From JAAYAY01 sp964429355 (GTDB lineage Bacteria; Planctomycetota; Planctomycetia; Pirellulales; Thermoguttaceae): a stretch of 30,040 nucleotides of DNA. The notes beneath the pieces are model-generated. The model did no database searches and was not told where the DNA came from. It worked only from the letters and a program-made list of their open reading frames with translations. The DNA lies in contig CAYSCH010000077.1 in assembly GCA_964429355.1 (NCBI GenBank), positions 1 through 30,040 on the forward strand, in the 5' to 3' direction. Every line of letters begins with the position of its first letter. The first letter of the stretch is position 1. The position numbers were made by a program, and so were the translations under genes. Shown here piece after piece: positions 8,526 to 16,443 of the stretch.

Positions 8526-10055
8526 ATGAGCGACCACGCTTTTGTGCTTCGGTCGGAGGAGGGTGAGCTCTATCACTCCCTGATTGACCATCTGCCGGTC
8601 TGTATCTATCGAATCGATCTGGATGGCCGGATCACCTACGGCAACTCCGCCTACCTGCAGGATGTGGGCCGTTCCCTCGATGAACTTCTGGGCAAGACCG
8701 TCTTCGACCTCTTTCCTGACGAGGAGGCCCGCAAGTACGATGCCGATGATCGGCATGTCCTGGAAACGGGCGAGGTCTTCCACGACGTCGAAGAACACGA
8801 AGTTCAAGGCCGGAAGCTGTATGTTGAGGTCTTGAAATCTCGCGTCCGCGATTCCATCGGCCGCCCGATCGGCGTCCAGGGGATGTACTGGGACGTCACA
8901 GCGCGAAAACGGGCGGAAGATCAGCTCCAGGAAACGACCGCGGAACTGGAAAAATCCCATCGGGCACTCCACGATTCCCAGGCGATGTATCACTCGCTGG
9001 TCGAGCAATTGCCCGTCTGCGTCTACCGCATCGATCTGGAGGGGCGGTTGACTTTCGGCAATTCCGCCTACCTGAAGGACGTGGGACGCTCGCTCGACGA
9101 ACTGGTCGGCAAAACGGTGTTTGACCTGTTTCCCGAAGAAGAAGCCCGCAAATACGACGCCGACGACCGCTGGGTGATGGACTCGGGCATGGTGTTTCAG
9201 GATGTGGAAGAACACTACGTCCGTGGCGAGAAACTCTATGTGGAGGTTCTCAAGTCGCCGGTCTACGACCACCAGGGAAACCGGGTCGGGGTCCAGGGCC
9301 TGTATTGGGATGTGACGGCACGAAGGCGAGCGGAACAACAACTGCAAAAGACGCTGGCTGAGCTGGAGCGTTCCAACAAAGAGCTCCAACAGTTCGCGGC
9401 CGTTGCCTCGCACGACATGCATGCTCCACTGCGGCGGCTGGCGACACTCAGCCAGATGATCCAGGGGCATTGCCGCGGCAAGGTAGACGCGGCCATTGGC
9501 GAGCTGCTCGAATTCATGGGGTCCAGCGTCGCGCAGATGCAGGAGCTGATCGAAGACCTGCTCACCCATTCCCGCGTGGGAGCGGCGAATCGGCCGCTCG
9601 AGCCGGTTGACTGCAACTCGGTGGTCAGTAAGGCCATCAGCAATCTTTCGGTGGCAATTCGCGAAGGAGACGTCGAGATCGACGTCGGCGAACTGCCCAT
9701 GGTGGTGGCCAATCGGGTGGAACTGATCCAGTTGTTCCAAAACCTCATCGGCAATGCGGTCAAGTACCGCAGCCGGAACAACCCTCGAGTCGAAGTCCGC
9801 ATGGAGTGTCGGGAAGGGGGCTGGCTTTTCCGGGTCAAGGACAACGGCATCGGCATCCCCGAGAAGGATTGGGACAGGGTGTTCGAGGCCTTTCAACGCC
9901 TCCACGGCGACGACCAGTATCCGGGGACCGGCATCGGCCTGGCAACTTGCAAGAAGATCGTCGAGCACCTCGATGGGAGAATCTGGGTCGAATCCCACGA
10001 AGGCCAGGGCTGCGAGTTTCTCTTCATCCTTCCGGCGCGATCCGTCAAGGCCTGA
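8526..10055 (+). CDS. Soluble sensor histidine kinase with duplicated PAS domains
   Basis: 509 residues, no membrane segment. Two PAS domains with PAC-like ends form two units 139 residues apart (starting near residues 16 and 155), about three quarters identical by hand alignment; each runs from YHSL through the PVC-YRIDL, FGNSAYL and TVFDLFP segments to WDVTAR. Each is followed by a coiled linker. HisKA at about 290-350 carries VASHDMHAPLRRL (phosphoacceptor His), of the phytochrome-like HDxxAPLR subtype. HATPase at about 390-505 has LFQNLIGNAVKYRS, DNGIGIP and GTGIGLA. In-frame upstream starts exist at 8472 and 8511; ATG 8526 is preferred because the extra residues look non-native, though GAGG precedes 8472. 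No regulator gene is adjacent, so the partner is elsewhere. It converges on the GH172 gene with 16 bases between. Confidence 0.9.
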   Translation: MSDHAFVLRSEEGELYHSLIDHLPVCIYRIDLDGRITYGNSAYLQDVGRSLDELLGKTVFDLFPDEEARKYDADDRHVLETGEVFHDVEEHEVQGRKLYVEVLKSRVRDSIGRPIGVQGMYWDVTARKRAEDQLQETTAELEKSHRALHDSQAMYHSLVEQLPVCVYRIDLEGRLTFGNSAYLKDVGRSLDELVGKTVFDLFPEEEARKYDADDRWVMDSGMVFQDVEEHYVRGEKLYVEVLKSPVYDHQGNRVGVQGLYWDVTARRRAEQQLQKTLAELERSNKELQQFAAVASHDMHAPLRRLATLSQMIQGHCRGKVDAAIGELLEFMGSSVAQMQELIEDLLTHSRVGAANRPLEPVDCNSVVSKAISNLSVAIREGDVEIDVGELPMVVANRVELIQLFQNLIGNAVKYRSRNNPRVEVRMECREGGWLFRVKDNGIGIPEKDWDRVFEAFQRLHGDDQYPGTGIGLATCKKIVEHLDGRIWVESHEGQGCEFLFILPARSVKA

Positions 10056-10071
10056 CACGCGGTCGACGCGG

Positions 10072-12180
10072 CTACTCCACACTTTCCAGCTTCAGGTAGT
10101 CGAGCCCGAACATGTGCCTCTTCTGCGCCTGTTCGTTGGCGCCCACGATCTCAACTTCAAGCCGGTTGGCACCACGGGCAAGATCGAAGGTGCCGAGGTT
10201 CAGGGCGTCGGTCGCCACACCGTTGTTGTAGCGGTCGAACTCCTTCGGCGATTGACCGGCCAGCGCCATACGGACAACGCCGTAGTCCACTGCCTTCGTC
10301 AGATTGGCAATCACCTGATATCGGCCGGCTTCCTCGACGGGAACCTCCAGCACGAGCCGATCACCGGGCTTGCCATCGATCCACCAGAGTTGGGCGCTGC
10401 CGCTCCAGCCGTGCGAATCGGAGGCCTGGACCTGCGTCTTCCCGCCGGTCTTCTCGATAATCTTGAGCTCTTCCCCCTCGATCGCTCCCGGTAGAATGGG
10501 AATCTCCACCACATCGCTCCGCTTTTTCGCCACCGGCAGTTCGGCCGCCTTGGGGTCGGGTTGCACGTTGCTCGCCGCTCCCGGACGAGCGTACCAGAAA
10601 ACGGTCGGCGCGTAGTTCATCCTCGTGCTGGCCCAGTGCCACAGTTCCATATCGAACTTGATCGAGCGGGTGAAGGGCAGGGCATCGAGAATCCGGTAGC
10701 GGCTATTGACCGAAAAGCCACTCGCATTGTTGCCGTCGCCGCAGGGTTGGGCATGGAACGGCGATTGAAAATACTCGGAGCGGCACCAGGCGTAACCGTA
10801 GTAGTCCTCGGTACCGGTGCCAATGTGCGAGGGAAACTCTTCGCCGTCGATGAAGATCTTTTCGTCGCCTTCGCCCCACCAGGCGGCGATGCCGTTGAAC
10901 AGGGTCAGCGTGTCGCCAACGATCTTGCCCTGCCCTTCGACCGTCACATAGTTGACGTCGAAAGCTCCCTTGCCTGTCTGGTCCTTCTTGGGACCCGTAT
11001 CGACCTTCGTCAACTGGTGCCACGTGGCGTGGAAGTGCATGCTCCGATCCGTCCATTCGTAGACCGAGCCTTGGACCTCGCTGTTGATCCGGACAGGCTG
11101 GTCGCCCAGGTTCTGCAGGCTCACTCGGCACGACTCCTCACATGGCATCACCCAGCAGCAGGTCATCGTTCCGTCTTCGGCCACGCTGGTATACCAGCTT
11201 CGGAAGGCGTGGACCTGGTAGCCCGTACCGAAGAAGTCGCCCACCGGGCACCAGACCGTCTGCTCGCCATCGAACTGGGCCACCAGCACGGTCGACCGCA
11301 GTGCCTGTTCCAGGTCGCCGGCCGCCAGCCGAACGGAGATCTTGCGGACGGCGCCGGGGCCGCCGGTGCCTTGGTAGAGGTTCAGCGGGGGAGACTTGGG
11401 GGGTAGTTCGACATCGACCACTTGTTGTGTCGCCAGGGGCGGGGTATCGCCCAGGTCCGCAGCAAGCAGTCTCTTGCCCACACTCTCCAGCAGGGGCTTG
11501 AGGTCCTCCAGTTGGCCTCGCTCGAAGGTCTTCACCCGAGTGTTCGGCTCGTAGGTCCGGAAGTTGATCTGGTAATAGAGCGCCTCGCCCTTCTGGGCGC
11601 CAAAATCGACGATCGCCTCGCTTGCGTAGGTGATCTTGCAGCCAGACTGGTAAGGAATCGGCAGGTAGAGATTGTGGCCGCGGCGCTCGTATTCCGTGTC
11701 GGGCGAAACGGATTCACTGAAGGGCGCACCGATCAGCTTGCCGCCGCTGAGGATGTCGGCAATGGGACCTTCAATCGCCGGCTCGGGCTTCCCGTCCAGG
11801 TAGACCCGCAGAGTGCCGTTGCTGAACGGTTGGAGTTTGCCGTCCTTTTGGGGACCATGCCATGTGGCCCAAAAACGAACGATAGCCCCCGCACCTTCCG
11901 CGTCGAGCATCACGTATTCCTTGCGCCCCGCATTTTCCTCAACCCGCACGAACTGGCTGCGGTCCCAGTTGGCAAACCAACCCTCCTTGCCCACGCCTGC
12001 CGTATCCCGGTCGTAGCTGCTGGCCTGCCGGCAGATGTAGTGTGGCGAAGGAATCTCCGCCGATCCCTGGCGGTCGACCATTTCATTCAAGAGCGTTTCC
12101 AGGCTGACCTGCTCACCCGCCGGGGCCGGCAGGGCGATCAACGTCGCCATGACACAGAGAAGGCTAGGGATGATTCGCAT
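10072..12180 (-). CDS. Secreted GH172 (DUF2961) glycoside hydrolase
   Basis: 702 residues. Signal peptide at about 1-21 (MRIIPSLLCVMATLIALPAP). DUF2961 region at about 25-545, with the hallmark WWGEGDEKIFIDGEEFPS followed by GTGTEDYYGYAW. Two glutamates, about E437 (GEGDE) and E458 (GTGTED), are 21 apart, the spacing I recall for the two catalytic Glu of characterised GH172 fructofuranosidases. Known members act on alpha-D-fructofuranosides, difructose anhydrides or D-arabinofuranosides. A C-terminal carbohydrate-binding-like sandwich at about 585-702 (GDRLVLEVPVEEAGRYQV, LEVEIVG) ends the protein. ATG 12180 is chosen because AAGGA lies 8 bases upstream and the signal peptide begins there; an in-frame start at 12225 would overlap the preceding gene. 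Last gene of a three-gene operon, 41 bases after 12222. Confidence 0.85.
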   Translation of the reverse strand: MRIIPSLLCVMATLIALPAPAGEQVSLETLLNEMVDRQGSAEIPSPHYICRQASSYDRDTAGVGKEGWFANWDRSQFVRVEENAGRKEYVMLDAEGAGAIVRFWATWHGPQKDGKLQPFSNGTLRVYLDGKPEPAIEGPIADILSGGKLIGAPFSESVSPDTEYERRGHNLYLPIPYQSGCKITYASEAIVDFGAQKGEALYYQINFRTYEPNTRVKTFERGQLEDLKPLLESVGKRLLAADLGDTPPLATQQVVDVELPPKSPPLNLYQGTGGPGAVRKISVRLAAGDLEQALRSTVLVAQFDGEQTVWCPVGDFFGTGYQVHAFRSWYTSVAEDGTMTCCWVMPCEESCRVSLQNLGDQPVRINSEVQGSVYEWTDRSMHFHATWHQLTKVDTGPKKDQTGKGAFDVNYVTVEGQGKIVGDTLTLFNGIAAWWGEGDEKIFIDGEEFPSHIGTGTEDYYGYAWCRSEYFQSPFHAQPCGDGNNASGFSVNSRYRILDALPFTRSIKFDMELWHWASTRMNYAPTVFWYARPGAASNVQPDPKAAELPVAKKRSDVVEIPILPGAIEGEELKIIEKTGGKTQVQASDSHGWSGSAQLWWIDGKPGDRLVLEVPVEEAGRYQVIANLTKAVDYGVVRMALAGQSPKEFDRYNNGVATDALNLGTFDLARGANRLEVEIVGANEQAQKRHMFGLDYLKLESVE

Positions 12181-12221
12181 GGTTAAGGTCCTTGGTGTTG
12201 ATGTAGGCCGGTGGTTGCTCG

Positions 12222-13193
12222 TCATTCTTCATCCGCTGTTTTCACGATGGCCTCGAGCCGCAATCCCCGGAGTTGCATTTCCACGTCGATCGGTCCGGTG
12301 ACCTCCCAGCCGGTATTCATGCCGCCAAGGCGGTAGTCGGCCGGAGTGTGGGAATCCTTAAGGTAGCCTCGCTCCCAGGCCGTTTCCAGCCCTTCACGAA
12401 CCAGCGGCAGCAGGTCCCGCTCGATCGTGACCCACCGGCGGTCGTGGGCGGATTGGGTGGTGTACTTGTCGCCGCCGGGATTGAAGATGAACTTGCCCGT
12501 GGCGGGCTTGCGGTCGGATCCCATGTCCATCGCCTTGTGGGCCTTGGGAATGGGGTACCGCGTGTCGTACATGGGCACGCCGAACCAGTAGTAGTCGCCG
12601 AAGCCGGGCGACTGGCGGTTCCGATTCTGCACGGTGATATAGAACACGAACTGGGCCGTATGACGCTGGGATGTGAAACCCTCGGGTTGGGATACTCTTT
12701 CTTCCACCAGGCGATACTGGACCAACAACGGCAGAGCCTCCAGCTCCGCGAGAGAGGGGTCGGCCGCCAGTTTGCGCTCGGCCAGCAGGTGCGGCCAGGG
12801 ATCGCCCGGCTTGGCGGCCTTGCCTTCGTACTCGATTGTGCCCAGGAGACCGAAGGCGACATCGGCGTCGCTGCCCAAGGAGAAGAACGTGACCGACTTG
12901 GCCCCGTCTGCAAAACGGATTGCCCCATCCGGCATCCGTTGCGGCACGGCCCCCGCAAGAGTGAACCGGCTGTGCCATTGGGCCAGGCCCCAAACCGGTT
13001 CGGGGGCATCTTCGTTCGGTCGGAGGGTCCCTTCCTTGACGTGCGAACCCGGCTTGGGCGACCAAACCGTGAAACCGCGTTCGAACCGCGTGTCGTCGAG
13101 CAGCACAATCGTAGACTCCGTCTGCTCAGCGACACCTGCAGCAACCATCAACAGAAGTAGAGACACAACTGCCGCGATGAATCTCAACCACAT
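12222..13193 (-). CDS. Secreted protein of unknown function
   Basis: 323 residues from ATG 13193, which has GGAG 7 bases upstream. A clear signal peptide is at about 1-22 (MWLRFIAAVVSLLLLMVAAG). The rest is soluble, rich in aromatic and beta-prone segments (AQWHSRFTLAG, TAQFVFYITVQNRN, GDYYWFGVPMYDTRYP), and ends with GWEVTGPIDVEMQLRGLRLEAIV, the look of a beta-sandwich (lectin or jelly-roll-like). I do not recognise a named family or a catalytic motif. It lies between the FAD oxidoreductase gene (23 bases upstream) and the GH172 gene (41 bases downstream), all on one strand, so a role in binding or processing the same glycan is the best inference. Confidence 0.8.
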   Translation of the reverse strand: MWLRFIAAVVSLLLLMVAAGVAEQTESTIVLLDDTRFERGFTVWSPKPGSHVKEGTLRPNEDAPEPVWGLAQWHSRFTLAGAVPQRMPDGAIRFADGAKSVTFFSLGSDADVAFGLLGTIEYEGKAAKPGDPWPHLLAERKLAADPSLAELEALPLLVQYRLVEERVSQPEGFTSQRHTAQFVFYITVQNRNRQSPGFGDYYWFGVPMYDTRYPIPKAHKAMDMGSDRKPATGKFIFNPGGDKYTTQSAHDRRWVTIERDLLPLVREGLETAWERGYLKDSHTPADYRLGGMNTGWEVTGPIDVEMQLRGLRLEAIVKTADEE

Positions 13194-13216
13194 TTCACTA
13201 CTCCAGGAGCAACCCA

Positions 13217-15157
13217 CTACAGCCCCCGTCCCACACCCTGCCGCATCAGCACCTTGAGTTCATCGAGATACTGCTGGTACACACCCCGCGGAGTTGTCTC
13301 GTGTCGCACGCACAGGGAGGCTGCCATTCCGAGTACCTCGCCCATCATGCCGGTGGTTCGCTGCACGCGGATCGTGCCCAGGGCCACGTGGGTCACGCTG
13401 ATGTTGCGGCCGGCCATCATCAGGTTCTCCACGTTGCGGCTGTAGAGGCAGCGGTAAGGGATCGCGTAGGGTTCGATCTTCGTATGTCTGGCAACCGATC
13501 TGAATTCTTCGCCGGGAAAGTGCTTCGTGTTGTCTGGGTGAGGGTAATGGAGATCGATCGTCCAGGTTGTGGTCACGCTGGCGTCGGGGAAAGCCCTCTG
13601 CCCGGTCACATCCTGCTCGCACAGGATCACATCGCCCAGCAGCCGCCGGCTCTCCCGCTTGCCGCCGATGTAGGCAACCCAGGCCAGCCGCCGATTGGCN
13701 NNNNNNNNNGCAATCTGATCCTTCATGTCGCTCGAGTTCTTCAGATAGGCCCAGTTTCCATAGGTGACGCGAAGTGCGTAATCGCGTATCTTTTCGATCT
13801 CGGTCACTTGGTCGAGGCTCATCCCGGCTTCCCAGTCCCAGTCGCCGCGGGTCAGCCGCTGGCAGGTTTCCGCCGTGAACCGGACCGCCCACGGACATTC
13901 GGGGAACGGGACAGGTGACGATTCCTCTTCCGTGTACCACTGGACCGACGTGCCCATGACCATCCGGTCGGCCTCGTCGGGCGCTCGCGTCTCCTCCGTT
14001 TCACTCTTGGCTTCCCGCCCAACGCGGAAATCAGCCCCGGCGAGGCAACCCAGATTGCCGTCACCCGTGCAGTCCGCGAACAGGCGGCCGCGGAACCGGA
14101 ATTCCTCGCCCGTGATCGTGTTTTTGGCAATCACCGCCGTGATACTTTGGCCCTCCTTCTCGACCCGGAAGGCGTGCATGTTGAGGTGGAGGGCGATATT
14201 GTCTTCCGCCTCCACAACCCGCTTCTTACGATCGTCTTCGTAGTTCGACGCCGGGCCCGCGTTGTGGGTCTTCTTCTCAGGGTGCTCCTCGATGACGGCC
14301 AGGATCCGTTTGCTGCGCGGCGACTCGGGATCGTGGTTGGCTTCCCAGAGATTCCAGTGCCCGATGGGGCCGATCTCGTCGACCAGGTCCCCCAGACGCG
14401 GATAGGGCTGCTGGTGGATCAATCCGGAGAGTCCGACCCGAACCTCGGAGCTGTTGTTGCCGCCCAACACGGGCCGCTCCTGAACCAGCGCCACCTTGCA
14501 GCCGAACCGGGCGGCACTGACGGCCGTACAGCATCCGGCCATTCCGCCGCCGACCACCACCAGGTCGAACTTGCCCGCCTCTGTCGGCTCGCCGGGGAGT
14601 GCCAGAATCGCACGACGCCACCCGACCATGGCCAGATCGTCACCGGGCGGCTGGAAACTGCAGTCGCTCGTCAGAAACACGGCATCGCAACGGCCGTCAA
14701 AACCCGTCAGATCGTGCAATGCAACCGAGAGCTTTCCCGCCGGCAAGTCCACGGTCCCCCCGTCCTGCCAGTGCCACTGGGCTCCCTCGGTGCCGAATGT
14801 CGGCTCGAGTGCCTTGCCATTCAAGAGAAGCTGGAATCGCCCTGGCGATCCGGGAACGTTCCAAGGGGCAACCCAGTCGCGCGTTCGAACCCAAACGCGA
14901 TAGGTAGCGGCTTTGGCAACGTTGGTGGTGGTGACGGCGTCGCGGACGGGCACCCCCAGTCCGTGGGCCAGCACAAACGGCGAGCCCATCACGTCCATGG
15001 CTTGAGTGTCGATGACCCAACCACCTCGATCGGCAAACGCCTCGGCTTCCAGGAACACAGTGGAGGGGGCCGACTCGCCGGCCATTGCAATGGTGGAGAG
15101 GAGAAAGCAGGCAGCCAGAGGCACTCTCCAGGCCACTGGAATCTGAAAATCAGACAT
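13217..15157 (-). CDS. Secreted FAD-dependent oxidoreductase with N-terminal ligand-binding-like domain
   Basis: 646 residues as scaffolded. Signal peptide at about 1-26, with no twin arginine. A beta-sandwich resembling a carbohydrate-binding module lies at about 33-165 (FLEAEAFADRGGW, AATYRVWVRTRDWV, GRFQLLLNGK). The FAD-binding domain of the FAD_oxidored type begins at about 197: DLVVVGGGMAGC (dinucleotide motif 202-208), then VLGGNNSSEVRVGLSG. Later FADCTGDGNLG and GKRESRRLLGD are typical of the family. Substrate unknown; relatives sit in polysaccharide-use loci. GGAG stands 9 bases before ATG 15157. Ten N at 13700-13709 replace about three codons near residue 483-486; both flanks read in one frame, so the gene is probably intact. 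First gene of the operon with 12222 and 10072. Confidence 0.85.
   Translation of the reverse strand: MSDFQIPVAWRVPLAACFLLSTIAMAGESAPSTVFLEAEAFADRGGWVIDTQAMDVMGSPFVLAHGLGVPVRDAVTTTNVAKAATYRVWVRTRDWVAPWNVPGSPGRFQLLLNGKALEPTFGTEGAQWHWQDGGTVDLPAGKLSVALHDLTGFDGRCDAVFLTSDCSFQPPGDDLAMVGWRRAILALPGEPTEAGKFDLVVVGGGMAGCCTAVSAARFGCKVALVQERPVLGGNNSSEVRVGLSGLIHQQPYPRLGDLVDEIGPIGHWNLWEANHDPESPRSKRILAVIEEHPEKKTHNAGPASNYEDDRKKRVVEAEDNIALHLNMHAFRVEKEGQSITAVIAKNTITGEEFRFRGRLFADCTGDGNLGCLAGADFRVGREAKSETEETRAPDEADRMVMGTSVQWYTEEESSPVPFPECPWAVRFTAETCQRLTRGDWDWEAGMSLDQVTEIEKIRDYALRVTYGNWAYLKNSSDMKDQIXXXXANRRLAWVAYIGGKRESRRLLGDVILCEQDVTGQRAFPDASVTTTWTIDLHYPHPDNTKHFPGEEFRSVARHTKIEPYAIPYRCLYSRNVENLMMAGRNISVTHVALGTIRVQRTTGMMGEVLGMAASLCVRHETTPRGVYQQYLDELKVLMRQGVGRGL
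13700..13709. other. Assembly gap (10 N) inside the FAD oxidoreductase gene
   Basis: The reading frame is continuous across the gap and both sides carry family-like sequence, so the missing stretch is probably short. Its true length is unknown. Confidence 0.95.
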
Positions 15158-15305
15158 TGCACAGCGCTCCGAGCATCAAGGCATGGTGGGTCGAGACAAA
15201 CCTCAAGGTTCGGCCGGTACCTATTGTCAATCACGATATGTTGGGGCAACAGCCGCGACTGCAGCTCAACCCATTCTATGAAAACCGCAAATTAGCGTTG
15301 TCGCA

Positions 15306-15524
15306 TTAGAAGACGGCGTAGATCCACGGCAGGGCGGTTGTGCTCGAAAGGAATACCAGCACGCCGAACAGGGCCAGCGTGACCAGGATTGGGATCAGCC
15401 ACCATTTCTTGTTATACCGGAGGAAGTCGACAAACTCCGCAACAAGGCCCGGTTGGGTTTCCTTCGCCAGACGTTCGAAATCACTGGCGGCATCGGTTGG
15501 ATCTTGGGGACTTTCGTCGGACAC
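15306..15524 (-). CDS. Small DUF5989-like membrane protein
   Basis: 72 residues from GTG 15524. An acidic cytoplasmic N-terminus is followed by VAEFVDFLRYNKKWWLIPIL and a single membrane segment at about 43-62, ending in a short aromatic tail. The KKWW-before-membrane layout and length fit the DUF5989 family, which usually sits beside SxtJ-like proteins and a carbamoyltransferase. It lies 41 bases downstream of an SxtJ-like gene on the same strand, which supports the assignment. The molecular role is unknown. No carbamoyltransferase follows; the next gene is the FAD oxidoreductase, 148 bases on. Confidence 0.75.
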   Translation of the reverse strand: MSDESPQDPTDAASDFERLAKETQPGLVAEFVDFLRYNKKWWLIPILVTLALFGVLVFLSSTTALPWIYAVF

Positions 15525-15565
15525 AGGAACTGTCTCTCACTGTGGGGGGCAGAATCGGCCGGCCC

Positions 15566-15982
15566 TCAGAATTGGCGGAAGTAGCGATCCCGCCCGGCAG
15601 GCGGCCTGCGGGGAATCCAGTAGGAATCAATCTCTCGCTGGAACCGGCAGGAGAGTGGATCGAAACCGCCCAGCCGGAGCAGCAGGCCGACCGGCGTGAG
15701 CACGGCATAGTAGATCGTGGCCAGGACGATATAAGAGACAACGATTCCGACCGGCAACGCCGCGTAGGCACTCGCCAGATAAACCCCTTTGAGGAACCGT
15801 GGGATCGCCAGCCCGACCGCCGGCACCATCACGGCCAGCACCCAGCAGAGGTCCCGCAGGGATATGTCACCCAATTGCCGTGGAAACAGCCAGCCGATCA
15901 GCCCCAGGCTCAGGAGCCAGCCAACAGCAAAAACGGCCAGATGACGGCCCGAAGGCTCTCGGTGGATACGGATCAGATTCAT
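15566..15982 (-). CDS. SxtJ-family membrane protein
   Basis: 138 residues from ATG 15982. Hydrophobic segments lie at about 16-33 (LAVFAVGWLLSLGLIGWL), 46-64 (CWVLAVMVPAVGLAIP) and 72-101 (YAALPVGIVVSYIVLATIYYAVLTPVGLLL), followed by a cytoplasmic tail LGGFDPLSCRF and YWIPRRPP. The TPVGLLLRL...DPL...YWIPR ending is characteristic of SxtJ-like proteins found next to DUF5989 and carbamoyltransferase genes. Function not established. The frame is open far upstream (to 16429), but that part is arginine-rich and unlike the family, so the internal ATG is used. No clear ribosome site precedes it. Confidence 0.75.
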   Translation of the reverse strand: MNLIRIHREPSGRHLAVFAVGWLLSLGLIGWLFPRQLGDISLRDLCWVLAVMVPAVGLAIPRFLKGVYLASAYAALPVGIVVSYIVLATIYYAVLTPVGLLLRLGGFDPLSCRFQREIDSYWIPRRPPAGRDRYFRQF

Positions 15983-16443
15983 GGCATCCGGGACCGGGAG
16001 AGAGGCGAATCGACTGGAAACGACGGACTCAGGGAGGCCCCCGTCCGTGCACTGGCGCCAGTCTACCAGCCAGGGGCTTCGTCGACCATCCGCAAGCGGC
16101 TGGCTGTCGCCCGCATTCTTCGGCCCTTGGCCTTTTCTGCCTGAACGACGCCCATTTGCCGGCCGCTCCATTTCCGTCCGCTCACACCCGTGCCGCTTGC
16201 ACATCGGCCCCCGAAAACCTTCGCGAACCAGCCACCAGCGGGGGAAGAGACCTTGCAGAAAACTCCACAAAGTTCCCCATCCCGCCTCGATTTTACCGGT
16301 AGAGCCGATCCGATCGCCATGGTATAATACAGGGCTCGACCGTTCTGAGACAGGGTTAAGAGGGCAATTTCTCCCAACAGGCGGTCCCTGCCGCGACGAA
16401 TCGGAATCACGTCCCCAGGCCCCGCCCACTGTTTGACACGACT
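15983..16443. other. Divergent intergenic region between SxtJ-like gene and EF-G gene
   Basis: 461 bases. Contains the EF-G promoter candidate at 16319-16328. The frames that cross it on both strands are Arg/Pro/Ser-rich and look like noise. Nothing else was recognised; no minus-strand promoter was clear. Confidence 0.5.
16319..16328 (+). promoter_or_regulatory. Extended -10 promoter for the elongation factor G gene
   Basis: A perfect TATAAT at 16323-16328 is preceded by TG and one base (TGGTATAAT), the extended -10 form that needs no good -35; the hexamer 17 bases upstream is poor. Transcription would start near 16335, leaving a leader of about 110 bases before ATG 16444. Confidence 0.55.

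Noticed and set aside
13700..13709. Possible frameshift in the FAD oxidoreductase gene
   Set aside because: Both sides of the N-run read in one frame with family-like sequence, so the gap is treated as an assembly artefact.
15225..15230. Perfect TTGACA on the minus strand ahead of the FAD oxidoreductase operon
   Set aside because: No acceptable -10 hexamer occurs 16-18 bases downstream, so it is not called as a promoter.
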